A stretch of DNA of 64,000 nucleotides from the NCBI RefSeq assembly GCF_002243175.1, contig NZ_NDYF01000013.1:62001-126000 (forward strand). Reading direction: 5' to 3'. The first letter of the stretch is position 1; every line of letters begins with the position of its first letter. Under the pieces are notes generated by a model, which saw only the letters and a list, made by a program, of their open reading frames with translations, was not told the DNA's origin and did no database searches. Shown here piece after piece: positions 27,977-36,947 of this stretch. The translations under genes were made by a program, and so were the position numbers. Origin of the DNA: Finegoldia magna_J. GTDB lineage: Bacteria; Bacillota; Clostridia; Tissierellales; Peptoniphilaceae.

Positions 27977-29213
27977 TTTGTATGAAAATCTTATAAATAG
28001 AAAAGAAAAAGTAAGCTTTCACATGCCTGGTCATAAGGGCAAGATGTTGGAAGGCATGAACGATTTTCTTGAAAATATTTTGAAGATTGATGTAACGGAA
28101 TTATCTGATACAGATGATTTGTACCATGCAAATAATATTATAGCTGAGGGCAGGAATAATCTTGCCCTTTTTTCGCATGCAAAATCATCGATGTATCTTG
28201 TCAATGGTTCAACATCTGGAATAGTTGCAAGTATAATGAGCGTATTAGAGGAGAACGAAAAAATTTTGGTGGAGAAAAATTGCCACAAATCTGTCATCAA
28301 CGGTGTACGACTTGCTCGTGGAAAATCTGTGGAGATTGACTGTGATGGAGTATGTGAACAAGAAGTATTGATAGACAATTTGAAGAAAGATTCATCAATC
28401 AAAGCAGTTCTCATCACTCGCCCCAATTATTATGGGATTTATCAGCCAATCGAAGAACTTGTAGCATATTGTCACGAAAATAATATAAGGATAATCGTTG
28501 ACGAAGCACACGGAACGCATTTTGCACTGGACTGTTTTGACAAAAATGCAATGCAGTTGGGTTGTGATATTTCGATTAATTCGTATCACAAAACGATGCC
28601 TGCGTTCACACAAACTGCTGCGATTAATTTTAACTGCGAAGATGAATTGATAGATAAAACTATGAGTAATCTACAAATGATCATGACATCTTCCCCATCG
28701 TATATTTTCATGACATCTGTGGAATATGCAATTGATTATTGTACCAAAAATGAAAGCAAATACGCTGAATTAAAAGAAATAATAGACTGGTTTTATAGTG
28801 AGATTGAAGGCTTGGATTATATCAGAAAATCTCCGATTCAAAAAAATTGCAAGAGAGATTTTACAAGAATTGTCCTTCAATGTGACAACCCAAGTGATGT
28901 CAATGGGCATTTGATAAGAAACGGAATATATATAGAAATGATTGACGACAAAAACTTGGTTTTGATTTCAACGATTGCCGATGAGAAAAAAGATTTTGAA
29001 ATTTTGCTGGAAGCTTTGCGTTCATATAAAAAATCAGACTCTACGAAAATTTACAAAACGTACGATTATTTACTGAACAAAAAAATTGCCAATGATATCG
29101 TGATTTATCCACCGGGAAAAATTTTTGCTAAGAAAAATTCCACAATTAATCAAGAACAAATCGATGAGCTGAACGATTTATCATCAAAGGGCGTAAATAT
29201 TTTATTAAAATAG
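27969..29213 (+). CDS. Orn/Lys/Arg decarboxylase-family PLP enzyme
   Basis: This 414-residue fold type I PLP enzyme begins with FHMPGHKGKM, the typical start of the short Gram-positive Orn/Lys/Arg decarboxylases. The PLP lysine is in NSYHKTMPAFTQTA, and DEAHGTHFALD supplies the cofactor Asp and His. It lacks the N-terminal wing domain of the large enterobacterial enzymes and is at the short end of the family because its C-terminal domain is trimmed. The likely substrate is lysine or arginine, but this cannot be told from motifs. Overlap with the SCIFF maturase suggests co-transcription. Confidence 0.85.
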   Translation: MRNLYENLINRKEKVSFHMPGHKGKMLEGMNDFLENILKIDVTELSDTDDLYHANNIIAEGRNNLALFSHAKSSMYLVNGSTSGIVASIMSVLEENEKILVEKNCHKSVINGVRLARGKSVEIDCDGVCEQEVLIDNLKKDSSIKAVLITRPNYYGIYQPIEELVAYCHENNIRIIVDEAHGTHFALDCFDKNAMQLGCDISINSYHKTMPAFTQTAAINFNCEDELIDKTMSNLQMIMTSSPSYIFMTSVEYAIDYCTKNESKYAELKEIIDWFYSEIEGLDYIRKSPIQKNCKRDFTRIVLQCDNPSDVNGHLIRNGIYIEMIDDKNLVLISTIADEKKDFEILLEALRSYKKSDSTKIYKTYDYLLNKKIANDIVIYPPGKIFAKKNSTINQEQIDELNDLSSKGVNILLK

Positions 29214-29214
29214 C

Positions 29215-29243
29215 TTGACTTTTTTATTGTAACGGTGTATTAT
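29215..29243 (+). promoter_or_regulatory. Promoter and possible operator of the GntR-ABC operon
   Basis: TTGACT (29215-29220) and TATTAT (29238-29243) are spaced 17 bases. The partial inverted repeat TGTAAC...GTTATA around the -10 (29228-29250) is where a YtrA-type repressor could bind; this is inference. Confidence 0.55.
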
Positions 29244-29273
29244 TGTTATAGAACAGATGAGAAAGGAGATAAT

Positions 29274-29630
29274 ATGCAATTTGATGATAATAAGCCTATC
29301 TACATTCAAATCGTAGATTATTTTAAATACAAAATAATTAGGCAAGATTTAAAGTCTTCTGATAAAATTCCTTCTGTCAGAGAAACTGCGAAAGAATTGA
29401 ATGTAAATCCTAACACAGTCCAACGTGCTTATGCAGAGTTGGAAATCTGTGGAATAACTATGAGTAAACGAGGACTTGGTTCATTTGTCGATGTAGACGA
29501 GGATAAATTAAAAGCTTTGAAAAATGATATGGCACAACAACTGATAGATGATTTCTTAAACGAAATGTATCAAATGAATATGCCAAAAGAAAAATTAATG
29601 GAACTTATAGATGAAAGGTGGAAAAAATGA
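29274..29630 (+). CDS. GntR-family repressor, YtrA type
   Basis: This 118-residue regulator has an N-terminal winged helix: KPIYIQIVDYFKYKI, IPSVRETAKELNVNPNTVQR, YAELE. A short C-terminal helical tail of about 45 residues follows instead of a ligand-binding domain. That small form is the YtrA subgroup, which usually represses an adjacent ABC exporter operon. The ATG at 29274 is taken, behind GGAGATAAT; the frame extends upstream to 29235 but without a ribosome site. It overlaps the ATPase gene by four bases (ATGA), so it is probably an autoregulated repressor of the exporter. Confidence 0.9.
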   Translation: MQFDDNKPIYIQIVDYFKYKIIRQDLKSSDKIPSVRETAKELNVNPNTVQRAYAELEICGITMSKRGLGSFVDVDEDKLKALKNDMAQQLIDDFLNEMYQMNMPKEKLMELIDERWKK

Positions 29631-30331
29631 GCGTACTCGAAATAAAAAATTTGTCGAAAAAATACGGCAACAAGCAAGCACTTAAAGATGTATCATTTAC
29701 AGCCGAAAAAGGAGAAGTCATCGGACTTCTAGGTCCAAATGGTTCTGGCAAGACAACTTTAATCAAAATTTTAGCTGGAATCATAAAAAAATACGAGGGC
29801 GAAGTGAAGATTGATTCGCAAGATGTAAATTACAAGACAAAAGAGTTCGTAAGTTATTTGCCGGACAGATTTTTCCTAGACCCTAACCTAACAATCGCTC
29901 AAACACAAGCATTGTTCGAAGATTTTTATTCTGATTTTGATTCAGAAAAATTCACTAGATTTATTGAACAAATGAGTTTGGACAAAAAAATGAAAGTCAG
30001 CAATCTATCAAAAGGTATGACTGAAAAGTTGAACTTGGCACTTGTATTGTCGCGTCACGCTAAGCTTTTCATAATTGACGAACCAATCGCAGGAGTTGAC
30101 CCTGTAGCGCGTGAGCAAATTTTGGATGCAATCATTGATAACATCGACCCTGATTCCACTCTAGTGATTACTACTCACTTGGTTAGAGATATCGAAAGAA
30201 TTTTCGACAGAGTAATCATGCTCAACAAAGGTTCTGTGGAATTAAATGATAGCGTAGAAAATTTGAGATCAACTTACAACAAAGGCATTGAAGATGTGTA
30301 CAAACAAATTTTTGGAGGTCACCATGCTTAA
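29627..30331 (+). CDS. ABC exporter ATPase
   Basis: This 234-residue ATPase has Walker A GPNGSGKTTLIKILAG, signature NLSKGMTEKLNLALVL, Walker B LFIIDEPIAGVD and switch His TTHLVRD. It belongs to the short BcrA/YtrB-like group. The ATG at 29627 follows AGGTGG; a GTG nine bases upstream is less likely because it lies in the ribosome site. It is the middle gene of a repressor-ATPase-permease operon. Related systems pump antimicrobial peptides or act on cell-envelope stress (Ytr, Pmt). Confidence 0.9.
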   Translation: MSVLEIKNLSKKYGNKQALKDVSFTAEKGEVIGLLGPNGSGKTTLIKILAGIIKKYEGEVKIDSQDVNYKTKEFVSYLPDRFFLDPNLTIAQTQALFEDFYSDFDSEKFTRFIEQMSLDKKMKVSNLSKGMTEKLNLALVLSRHAKLFIIDEPIAGVDPVAREQILDAIIDNIDPDSTLVITTHLVRDIERIFDRVIMLNKGSVELNDSVENLRSTYNKGIEDVYKQIFGGHHA

Positions 30332-31160
30332 ACTTTTAAAACACGATTTGAAAAACAACTTGAAATTATGCTTGATATCATTATTTGTAGGATTGTTGGG
30401 AAACAGCTTGTTATATGCGTTATTTAAAAATTCAATAATCGTAAATTCTCAAACGATGGGATTTGTCGAAATGCTTTTCTTGATTTTATGTATTCTTGCA
30501 GTATTCGGAAGTTTCTTGGCATTAGCTGTACAAATCGTCATGGTGTTCAGACGCGATTATTATTCTGACAGAGGTTATTTGATGTTCACACTTCCTGTTA
30601 AAAGCAACGACATTTTAATGAGTAAATTATTATTTGCTCTTATTTGGACAGTAATCTTTGCAATAGCATTTTCTTTAATAAACTTCTTGGGAATGTATTT
30701 TGTAGGTGAATCGAAATTCTTAGAAATGATTAAGTTGGCATTTAAAAATCCCTACTTTACGGTTTCTCCATTCACGTTTATAATTTTGACTTTAAACTTT
30801 ATTGTAAATTCATTTATTGGATACATTGTAATGTATTTTTCAGTAGTTGCTACAAAATCATTGTTCCCATCAAACAAAACTGGTTACTCATGGATTATAA
30901 TTATGATTGTGATTAACGTGGTTATATCTCTAATTGACCAAGAAATATTCACAAGATTCCCTTATTTAATCTCATATGTAGGTGAAGGAATCGTAAATGC
31001 TAGCGAATTAATAGCGATAAAAAATTCAGATACAATTACAATGAGCACGTTCACAAAAATAATGGGAATACCAATTTCAAGTACTATTATTTGGATATTG
31101 ACAGGACTTGGCTTATACCAAGCGTCAATAAAAATGATGGACAATTCAATAGATATTTAA
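30324..31160 (+). CDS. ABC exporter permease
   Basis: This 278-residue membrane protein has six predicted helices. The segment RRDYYSDRGYLMFTLPVKSNDIL after helix 2, here read as RRDYYSDRGYLMF and TLPVKSNDIL, is typical of permeases in GntR-linked ABC operons. The ATG at 30324 lies six bases after GGAGG, and the gene overlaps the ATPase by eight bases. With the two preceding genes it forms a self-contained inducible exporter. Confidence 0.85.
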   Translation: MLKLLKHDLKNNLKLCLISLFVGLLGNSLLYALFKNSIIVNSQTMGFVEMLFLILCILAVFGSFLALAVQIVMVFRRDYYSDRGYLMFTLPVKSNDILMSKLLFALIWTVIFAIAFSLINFLGMYFVGESKFLEMIKLAFKNPYFTVSPFTFIILTLNFIVNSFIGYIVMYFSVVATKSLFPSNKTGYSWIIIMIVINVVISLIDQEIFTRFPYLISYVGEGIVNASELIAIKNSDTITMSTFTKIMGIPISSTIIWILTGLGLYQASIKMMDNSIDI

Positions 31161-31165
31161 ACGAC

Positions 31166-31192
31166 AAAAAGCCTCATTACGAGGCTTTTTTT
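31166..31192. terminator. Bidirectional terminator
   Basis: The stem AAAAAGCCTC/GAGGCTTTTT with loop ATTAC lies between the convergent permease and chromate-transporter genes. Confidence 0.9.
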
Positions 31193-31742
31193 AAATTACA
31201 AATTTATATATTAGTCCTATAGTTGCGCACACGCCGATTATTTTTATGATAGAAACTTTTTTATAATACATTACAAATCCCACGACAAATGAAACAACTG
31301 CAATAATGTTGATATTTGTAGAATTGAATTTACCATTAAACACTGCTGATTCGAACAAATCTATAAATGCAATGAATATAAGTGCTGCGACTGCAGGTTT
31401 GATTCCTTTTAGGATATAATCCAAAAACTTTAATTCTTTTCCTGAAAAAATCAACTTGGATAATGGAAGTAGAATTATCAACGCTGGAAACACCAACCCA
31501 GTTGTAGCGACAACAGCGCCAAACACAGAAGCGATTTTCATTCCAACAAATGTAGCAGAATTTATAGCTATTGGTCCTGGCGTCATTTGCGAAATCGTAA
31601 GTACGTCTGTAAGTTCTCTAAGACTGATCCATTGATTTTCATTTACAACAAAATTCGTGATAAGTGGAAGTGTCGCATATCCTCCACCAAAAGCGAATAA
31701 CCCTACTTTGAAAAACACCCAGAATAATTTAATCAAAATCAT
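31191..31742 (-). CDS. Chromate transporter family protein, half B
   Basis: This protein of about 183 residues is a single CHR domain. FKVGLFAFGGGYATLPLI and SQMTPGPIAINSATFVG are the two signature motifs, followed by about five helices. In many bacteria ChrA has two such domains fused; here they are separate, overlapping genes that probably form a heterodimer. The ATG at 31742 after AGGTGG is preferred over the GTG at 31751. The natural substrate may be sulfate or another anion; chromate is a family name. Confidence 0.85.
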   Translation of the reverse strand: MILIKLFWVFFKVGLFAFGGGYATLPLITNFVVNENQWISLRELTDVLTISQMTPGPIAINSATFVGMKIASVFGAVVATTGLVFPALIILLPLSKLIFSGKELKFLDYILKGIKPAVAALIFIAFIDLFESAVFNGKFNSTNINIIAVVSFVVGFVMYYKKVSIIKIIGVCATIGLIYKFVI

Positions 31743-32283
31743 ATTTGCCACCTACAATCTTTGAATACATCACTCCGATACAAGCACACGCAAGTAAAAT
31801 TATCGCAACGTTTATGTTGAACACAAATCCCATTACAAATGCTAAAATCATTATTCCAATTCCAAGTGCTCTGTCTTTTTTCAAATTTGATTTCGCCAAA
31901 TCCACAACAGTTAACAGTAATATCGCACTTATCGCACCACTCATACTAATGAGCATCATATTGATAAATGGATTGTCGTGAATTTTGTTGTAAATCAAAC
32001 TTACAATCGAAATAATAACCAAACAAGGAAGAGTCGCAGCTAACACGCTTACGATTGCTCCTTTTGTTTTATTAATCCTATATCCCAATAAAATCGACGT
32101 GTTAATAGCCATCGCTCCTGGACAACTTTGTGCCAAGGCGATTATTTTCATCATTTCATCGTCGTCAATTATTTTTTTGTTCTTAACAAACTCATCTCTA
32201 ATTATAGGAACAATTGTATATCCTCCGCCAAACGTCACGGCATTAATTTTCAGAAGAGTTTTAAATAAATCAATGTTTTTCAA
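31729..32283 (-). CDS. Chromate transporter family protein, half A
   Basis: This protein of about 184 residues is a single CHR domain. LLKINAVTFGGGYTIVPII and AQSCPGAMAINTSILLG are the paired signatures. It is the upstream partner of the gene at 31191-31742, which it overlaps by 14 bases. A TTG at 32283, six bases after AGGTG, is the likely start; a GTG at 32292 lies inside the ribosome site. The two halves carry different signature details (SQMTPGP versus AQSCPGA), as in known short-chain ChrA pairs. Confidence 0.82.
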   Translation of the reverse strand: MKNIDLFKTLLKINAVTFGGGYTIVPIIRDEFVKNKKIIDDDEMMKIIALAQSCPGAMAINTSILLGYRINKTKGAIVSVLAATLPCLVIISIVSLIYNKIHDNPFINMMLISMSGAISAILLLTVVDLAKSNLKKDRALGIGIMILAFVMGFVFNINVAIILLACACIGVMYSKIVGGKYDFD

Positions 32284-32374
32284 ATTTATCACCTAGATAA
32301 TATTATCCTATACAATAAAAAATTTTTCAAATCAAAAAGCATAACCTCATTACAAGATTATGCTCATAAATTTT

Positions 32375-33733
32375 TTATTGATTTTCCAATTCTAATTCCA
32401 AGTTTTCGTTTCTTGAAGATAATAATCTAACTAAAACGCATCCTGCAAACATTGTGAAAAATGCTGGTATTACCCACACCAAACCTTGTTTGTAAAGCGG
32501 CAAACTATTCAAGAAATTATTCACTATACCTGTAGAAATTTTGTTTGCTTCAAGTGTATTTACAACTGTGCTAAATACGCTCACAAAAACTGTAACATAT
32601 GATGTCCATTTGTATACAGCAGTTGAGCTTTTGAATAGATTTTCACTTAATGATAAAACTATTAACACCAAACTTACTGGATAAATTGCAGATAATATCG
32701 GAACTGATAATTTAAGTATTGTGTTCAATCCAAAATTACTTAGAACAAGTGCTGTCACACTCCACAATGTCGCCCACTTCTTGTAAGACATTTTGTGTGT
32801 CAATTCGTAAAAATATTGGCTAACAGATGTTATAAGTCCTATACAAGTTGTAAGACATGCCAATGTGAATATCATTGCCAATAAAACTGCTCCGAATGAT
32901 CCAAATGTAAATCTTGCGACGTTTGTCAAGATTTCCGCTCCGTTTGTAGTTTTAGGAAATAATCCCGCTGTAGAAAATCCTACAAAAGAAAGCATTGCAT
33001 ATATTATCACCAAAAATGTACCAGCAACTACTCCTCCCTTTTTTGTGTAAGCTAATACATCTCTGTCGTCGTTGATATTCATAGCTCTTATCGCCAAGCT
33101 TATTACCAATCCGAAATTAAGCGCTGCTATTGTATCCATTGTGTTATATCCTTCCAAAAATCCTGTAAAATGAGGTGAACTCATATAAGCTTGTGATGGA
33201 TTCATCGGCATAAAAACTTTCTTGGATAAAACTCCAACGAATAATAATGTTATCAAAATCAAAAGTGATGGTGTCAAAAATCTCCCCGAACGGTCTACGA
33301 TTTTTTTAGGATTAAGAGCTAACCAATAAGCACAACCGAAAAACGCACATGTGTACAAAAATCGTGCAACATTCACGTTAAAAGATTCTGGCAAGTACGG
33401 CATAAAAGCCATCTCAAATGGAAGTGTCGCAGCCCTTGGTATTCCAAGTCCTGGTCCTATTGATAAATATATTAACATTGGGAAAATCAACGCAAACATT
33501 GGCGACACTTTTTTAGCTAAGTTCGTCAATCCTTTTGTTTTTGCTACAACTAATGTTCCTAAAATCGGAAACACAACTGCTGTTATGCAAAAAAACAATA
33601 AACTGATTGCAACTTTTCCTCCCGATAACTTTCCTAACATTGGAGGAAATATCAAATTCCCTGCTCCAAAAAACATCCCGAATAACATCAAACTAACAGT
33701 TAGCATTTCTGCTTTGGTCAAACTTTTTTTCAT
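32375..33733 (-). CDS. brnQ: Branched-chain amino acid permease BrnQ
   Basis: This 452-residue LIVCS-family transporter has twelve predicted helices. The signatures MLFGMFFGAGNLIFPP near residue 17 and the GPGLGIPRAATLPFEMAF block near 72, here in pieces, are typical of BrnQ. It takes up Leu, Ile and Val with Na+. A T-box leader upstream shows that it is controlled by uncharged tRNA, probably for a branched-chain amino acid. That fits an organism living on peptides and amino acids. Start ATG behind AGGAGG; monocistronic. Confidence 0.93.
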   Translation of the reverse strand: MKKSLTKAEMLTVSLMLFGMFFGAGNLIFPPMLGKLSGGKVAISLLFFCITAVVFPILGTLVVAKTKGLTNLAKKVSPMFALIFPMLIYLSIGPGLGIPRAATLPFEMAFMPYLPESFNVNVARFLYTCAFFGCAYWLALNPKKIVDRSGRFLTPSLLILITLLFVGVLSKKVFMPMNPSQAYMSSPHFTGFLEGYNTMDTIAALNFGLVISLAIRAMNINDDRDVLAYTKKGGVVAGTFLVIIYAMLSFVGFSTAGLFPKTTNGAEILTNVARFTFGSFGAVLLAMIFTLACLTTCIGLITSVSQYFYELTHKMSYKKWATLWSVTALVLSNFGLNTILKLSVPILSAIYPVSLVLIVLSLSENLFKSSTAVYKWTSYVTVFVSVFSTVVNTLEANKISTGIVNNFLNSLPLYKQGLVWVIPAFFTMFAGCVLVRLLSSRNENLELELENQ

Positions 33734-33755
33734 TTATATCCTCCTAATTTCCAAT

Positions 33756-34029
33756 AAAAAAATCCTCTATCTTATAAAAAGATAAAGGACGAATAATCGC
33801 GGTACCACCTTTGTTCCTGCAAATATTATGAATATTTACAGACGCTTAGTATATCTATCAATATACGGTTTTGGTAACGATGTGCCTCAACGTGTACACT
33901 TACTTTCTTCAGTATACCAGTTACAGAAGATGATTTTCATAATGATATTTACGCTGTTTCTCACCACACAACAGCTCTCTGAATTAAATAATTCATTATT
34001 ACTCTTTCTTCAACTTTTTGAATTAATAT
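33756..34029 (-). ncRNA. T-box riboswitch leader of brnQ
   Basis: Read on the minus strand, the leader carries the T-box core AAAGGTGGTACCGCG (33813-33798), followed by a terminator stem (33789-33763) that competes with the antiterminator. The Stem I region (GAGAGCTG, GGTGAGAAACAG) lies near 33990. In the 3' strand of Stem I the segment ATC-GTT-ACC (33881-33873) gives GTT (Val) as best specifier because ACC follows directly; ATC (Ile) is the alternative. Limited uncharged tRNA would allow brnQ read-through. Confidence 0.9.
33763..33789 (-). terminator. T-box-controlled terminator
   Basis: The stem TCCTTTATCTT/AAGATAGAGGA on the minus strand is followed by seven T, 30 bases ahead of brnQ. It includes one G-U pair. 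Confidence 0.85.
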
Positions 34030-34035
34030 AATAAT

Positions 34036-34064
34036 ATATTAAACTTTATTTTTTCTTTTGTCAA
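34036..34064 (-). promoter_or_regulatory. Promoter of the brnQ T-box transcript
   Basis: On the minus strand TTGACA (34064-34059) and TAATAT (34041-34036) have exact 17-base spacing, placing the start near 34029. Confidence 0.75.
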
Positions 34065-34107
34065 GTGTTTTTTATAATTTTTTAAATTTTTTATTGTTTT
34101 AATCAAA

Positions 34108-34137
34108 AAACCGAATCTAAATTAATAGACTCGGTTT
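34108..34137 (-). terminator. Terminator of the fructose operon
   Basis: The stem AAACCGAATCT/AGACTCGGTTT downstream of the aldolase gene ends in T on the minus strand. Confidence 0.8.
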
Positions 34138-34156
34138 GATTTTTGATTTTTTCGAA

Positions 34157-35023
34157 TTAGTTTGCTTTGTCGATTGATCCAAAAATTTCCATTTTTTCTT
34201 TAACTTTTGCTTTGATTGCTTCATAACCTGGTTTCAAAACTTTTCTTGGATCGAATCCTTTCTTTTCTTTATCTTTGTTTTCTTCGAAGTATTTTCTAGT
34301 TTCTTCTGTAAATACGATTTGGCATTCAGTGTTTACATTGATTTTGGAAACTCCTAGGCTGATTGCTTCTTTAATCATATCAGTTGGAATTCCTGTTCCA
34401 CCGTGAAGAACTAGAGGCATTTCTCCGATTTCTCCTTTGATTTCTCCAAGCGCATTGAAGTCTAATCCCTTCCAGTTTTCTGGATAAACTCCATGGATAT
34501 TACCAATTCCTGCTGCCAAGAAATCTATTCCCAATTCAGAAATTCTCTTGCATTCATTTTTATCGGCGATTTCACCTTGACCGATTACTCCGTCTTCTTC
34601 TCCACCGATAGCTCCAACTTCTGCTTCAACGCTGATTCCTTTTGAATGAGCAAGTTCAACTATTTCTTTTGTTTTTTCTATATTTTCATCGATTGGATAT
34701 TTAGAACCATCAAACATTACTGAAGTAAATCCTGCTTCGATACATTTTTTTGCACCTTCGAATGATCCGTGGTCTAAGTGGATTGCTACAGGAACTGTTA
34801 TATTTAATTCTTCAATCATTCCTTTAACCATTCCTACAACTGTTTTGTATCCGCCCATATATTTTCCAGCGCCTTCGCTAACTCCCAAAATAACTGGTGA
34901 GTTGTTTTCTTGTGCTGTTTCCAAGATAGCTTTAGTCCATTCTAAGTTGTTGATATTGAAATGACCTACTGCGTATTTTCCTTTTAATGCATCTTTTAAC
35001 ATTTTGTCTGCTGCTACTAACAT
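34157..35023 (-). CDS. fba: Class II fructose-bisphosphate aldolase
   Basis: This 288-residue Zn-dependent aldolase cleaves fructose-1,6-bisphosphate. Motifs: IHLDHGSFEGAKKCIEAGF with the catalytic Asp and first Zn His, GSKYPIDEN, EAEVGAIGGEEDG, GIGNIHGVYPENW, and the phosphate loop VLHGGTGIP followed by INVNTECQ. The HGGSG of most members is HGGTG, a conservative change. It is the last gene of the fructose operon, 52 bases after the PTS gene, and completes the route from fructose through fructose-1-phosphate to triose phosphates. Confidence 0.95.
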   Translation of the reverse strand: MLVAADKMLKDALKGKYAVGHFNINNLEWTKAILETAQENNSPVILGVSEGAGKYMGGYKTVVGMVKGMIEELNITVPVAIHLDHGSFEGAKKCIEAGFTSVMFDGSKYPIDENIEKTKEIVELAHSKGISVEAEVGAIGGEEDGVIGQGEIADKNECKRISELGIDFLAAGIGNIHGVYPENWKGLDFNALGEIKGEIGEMPLVLHGGTGIPTDMIKEAISLGVSKINVNTECQIVFTEETRKYFEENKDKEKKGFDPRKVLKPGYEAIKAKVKEKMEIFGSIDKAN

Positions 35024-35075
35024 AATTTCCTCCTTGAAAATTTGAAAATTTGTAAATTACAATATTATTATAACA

Positions 35076-36947
35076 TTATTCTGCTTTTTGTTTCCACAAT
35101 CCATAAATGATTGCTGAAACCAAAGATCCAACCGCTACAGATAATACGAATAACAACGCTTTATCTACAGATTCCATAGCTGGTAAAATGAAAATTCCTC
35201 CGTGTGGTGCAGGTGATTTTACTCCAAATGCTTGTGTAAGTCCACCGGCGATTGCACTACCAATTACAGATGACACGATCACTCTCAATGGATCTTTTGC
35301 CGCGAAAGGAATCGCTCCTTCTGTGATAAATGATGCGCCCAAAATATAATTAGTCACGGCTGATTTCTTTTCTTTTTCGTCAAATTTATTTTTAAATAGA
35401 CTAGATGCGATAGCTATTGCAAGAGGTGCAACCATACCACCAGCCATTGTAGCTGCCATGAATGCCCCGTTTCCTGTGTCTGTGAAAACTCCGATTGAGA
35501 AAGTATAACTTGCTTTGTTAACAGGACCACCCATATCCACACTCATCATCGCTCCTAGCAATGCTCCAAGCAAAATTGAGTTCGTGGTTCCCATATTTGC
35601 CAAAAATCCGTTGATTGCTTTGTTAATTGTCGTAAACACTGGAGATATTACGAAAATCATACCCAAAGATGTTAATAGCAATCCAAATACTGGGAAGATC
35701 AACATTGGTTTTGTTCCTTCAAGTGATTTTGGAAGATTTTTAGTGATTTTCTTCAAGAATAAAATTACATAACCTGCTAAGAAACCACCTAACAATCCTC
35801 CCAAAAATCCTGCGCCTTGACCTGCAATGAAACCTGCAACCATACCAGGCATCAACGCTGGTCTATCGCCAATACTCATCGCAATATATCCTGCCAAAAT
35901 TGGAATCAAAAATCCAAACGCAGCTTTTCCGCCTACTGAGAATAAATTGTAAATTGGTGAAGTATCTGAGAAAAATCTTTCAACCAAGAAAGACAACGCC
36001 AATAAAATTCCACCACCAACTACAAATGGCAACATATGGCTTACGCCATTCATAATATCTTGGTATAATTTTGATTTCCAATTAGTCGTTTCTTCTTCGA
36101 CTTCTTTTGATTCTGATTCAACTGCGTGATAAATCTTCGCTTTGCCGTCTACTATTTTTTCAATCAAATCTTTCGGGTTTCTAATCGCATCAGAAACAGG
36201 ACATTCAATTACGTTTTTTCCGTTAAATCGTGCTGTTTCCACTTTTCTATCCGCTGCTATTATAATTCCCGTAGCTTTTTCTATGTCATCAGCGTTTAAT
36301 TTGTTCTTAACACCATCAGAGCCGTTTGTTTCAACCTTGATGTCAACTCCCATTTTAGCCGCTTGTTCCTTCAAAGCTTCTTCTGCCATGTAAGTGTGCG
36401 CAATTCCCGTTGGACACGCAGTTACAGCTAATACGAATGGTTTTTCTGTATAAATAGAACTAGTTTCAACTGGTGCGACTTTTGGTTCGGATTCTTCTAC
36501 GTAATCATCAATTGTCTTGTAAACATCTTCTGGAGTTTCGCTAGATTTTAATCTATCTATAAATCCTTCTTTTAATAAAAGCTTTGACAATTTCGCCAAA
36601 GTTTCAATGTGCATTTGGTTTTGTCCTTCAGTTGCAGCAATCATGAAAAATATATAAGTATCTTCTCCATCCAACGCTTCATAATACACACCATTTATGC
36701 TTCTTGCAAACACAATCGCAGGTTTATTCACTGCAGATGTTTTCGCATGAGGCATAGCAACACCTTCGCCAAGTCCTGTCGAAGATTCCAACTCTCTTTT
36801 CATAATTTCAGATCTAAATTTTAGTACGTCGTTAATAATATTGTTTTCGTACAATTTTTCGATCATTTCATCTATAACATCTTTTTTAGTTGTAGATTGA
36901 AGATTCATAATCATTAGATCTTTTGAAAGCAAATCTTTAATTTCCAT
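35076..36947 (-). CDS. fruA: Fructose-specific PTS enzyme IIABC
   Basis: This 623-residue fusion has IIA (1-150, phospho-His in GVAMPHAKTS), IIB (170-270, phospho-Cys in VTACPTGIAHTYMAEEAL) and IIC (290-620, about nine helices, with SMDMGGPVNKASY-type block MSVDMGGPVNKASYTF). It imports fructose as fructose-1-phosphate. Domain order A-B-C is that of Gram-positive FruA. The gene overlaps the 1-phosphofructokinase gene by eleven bases. No fruR regulator is adjacent, unlike in many Firmicutes. It is the only sugar PTS in the window. Confidence 0.95.
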   Translation of the reverse strand: MEIKDLLSKDLMIMNLQSTTKKDVIDEMIEKLYENNIINDVLKFRSEIMKRELESSTGLGEGVAMPHAKTSAVNKPAIVFARSINGVYYEALDGEDTYIFFMIAATEGQNQMHIETLAKLSKLLLKEGFIDRLKSSETPEDVYKTIDDYVEESEPKVAPVETSSIYTEKPFVLAVTACPTGIAHTYMAEEALKEQAAKMGVDIKVETNGSDGVKNKLNADDIEKATGIIIAADRKVETARFNGKNVIECPVSDAIRNPKDLIEKIVDGKAKIYHAVESESKEVEEETTNWKSKLYQDIMNGVSHMLPFVVGGGILLALSFLVERFFSDTSPIYNLFSVGGKAAFGFLIPILAGYIAMSIGDRPALMPGMVAGFIAGQGAGFLGGLLGGFLAGYVILFLKKITKNLPKSLEGTKPMLIFPVFGLLLTSLGMIFVISPVFTTINKAINGFLANMGTTNSILLGALLGAMMSVDMGGPVNKASYTFSIGVFTDTGNGAFMAATMAGGMVAPLAIAIASSLFKNKFDEKEKKSAVTNYILGASFITEGAIPFAAKDPLRVIVSSVIGSAIAGGLTQAFGVKSPAPHGGIFILPAMESVDKALLFVLSVAVGSLVSAIIYGLWKQKAE

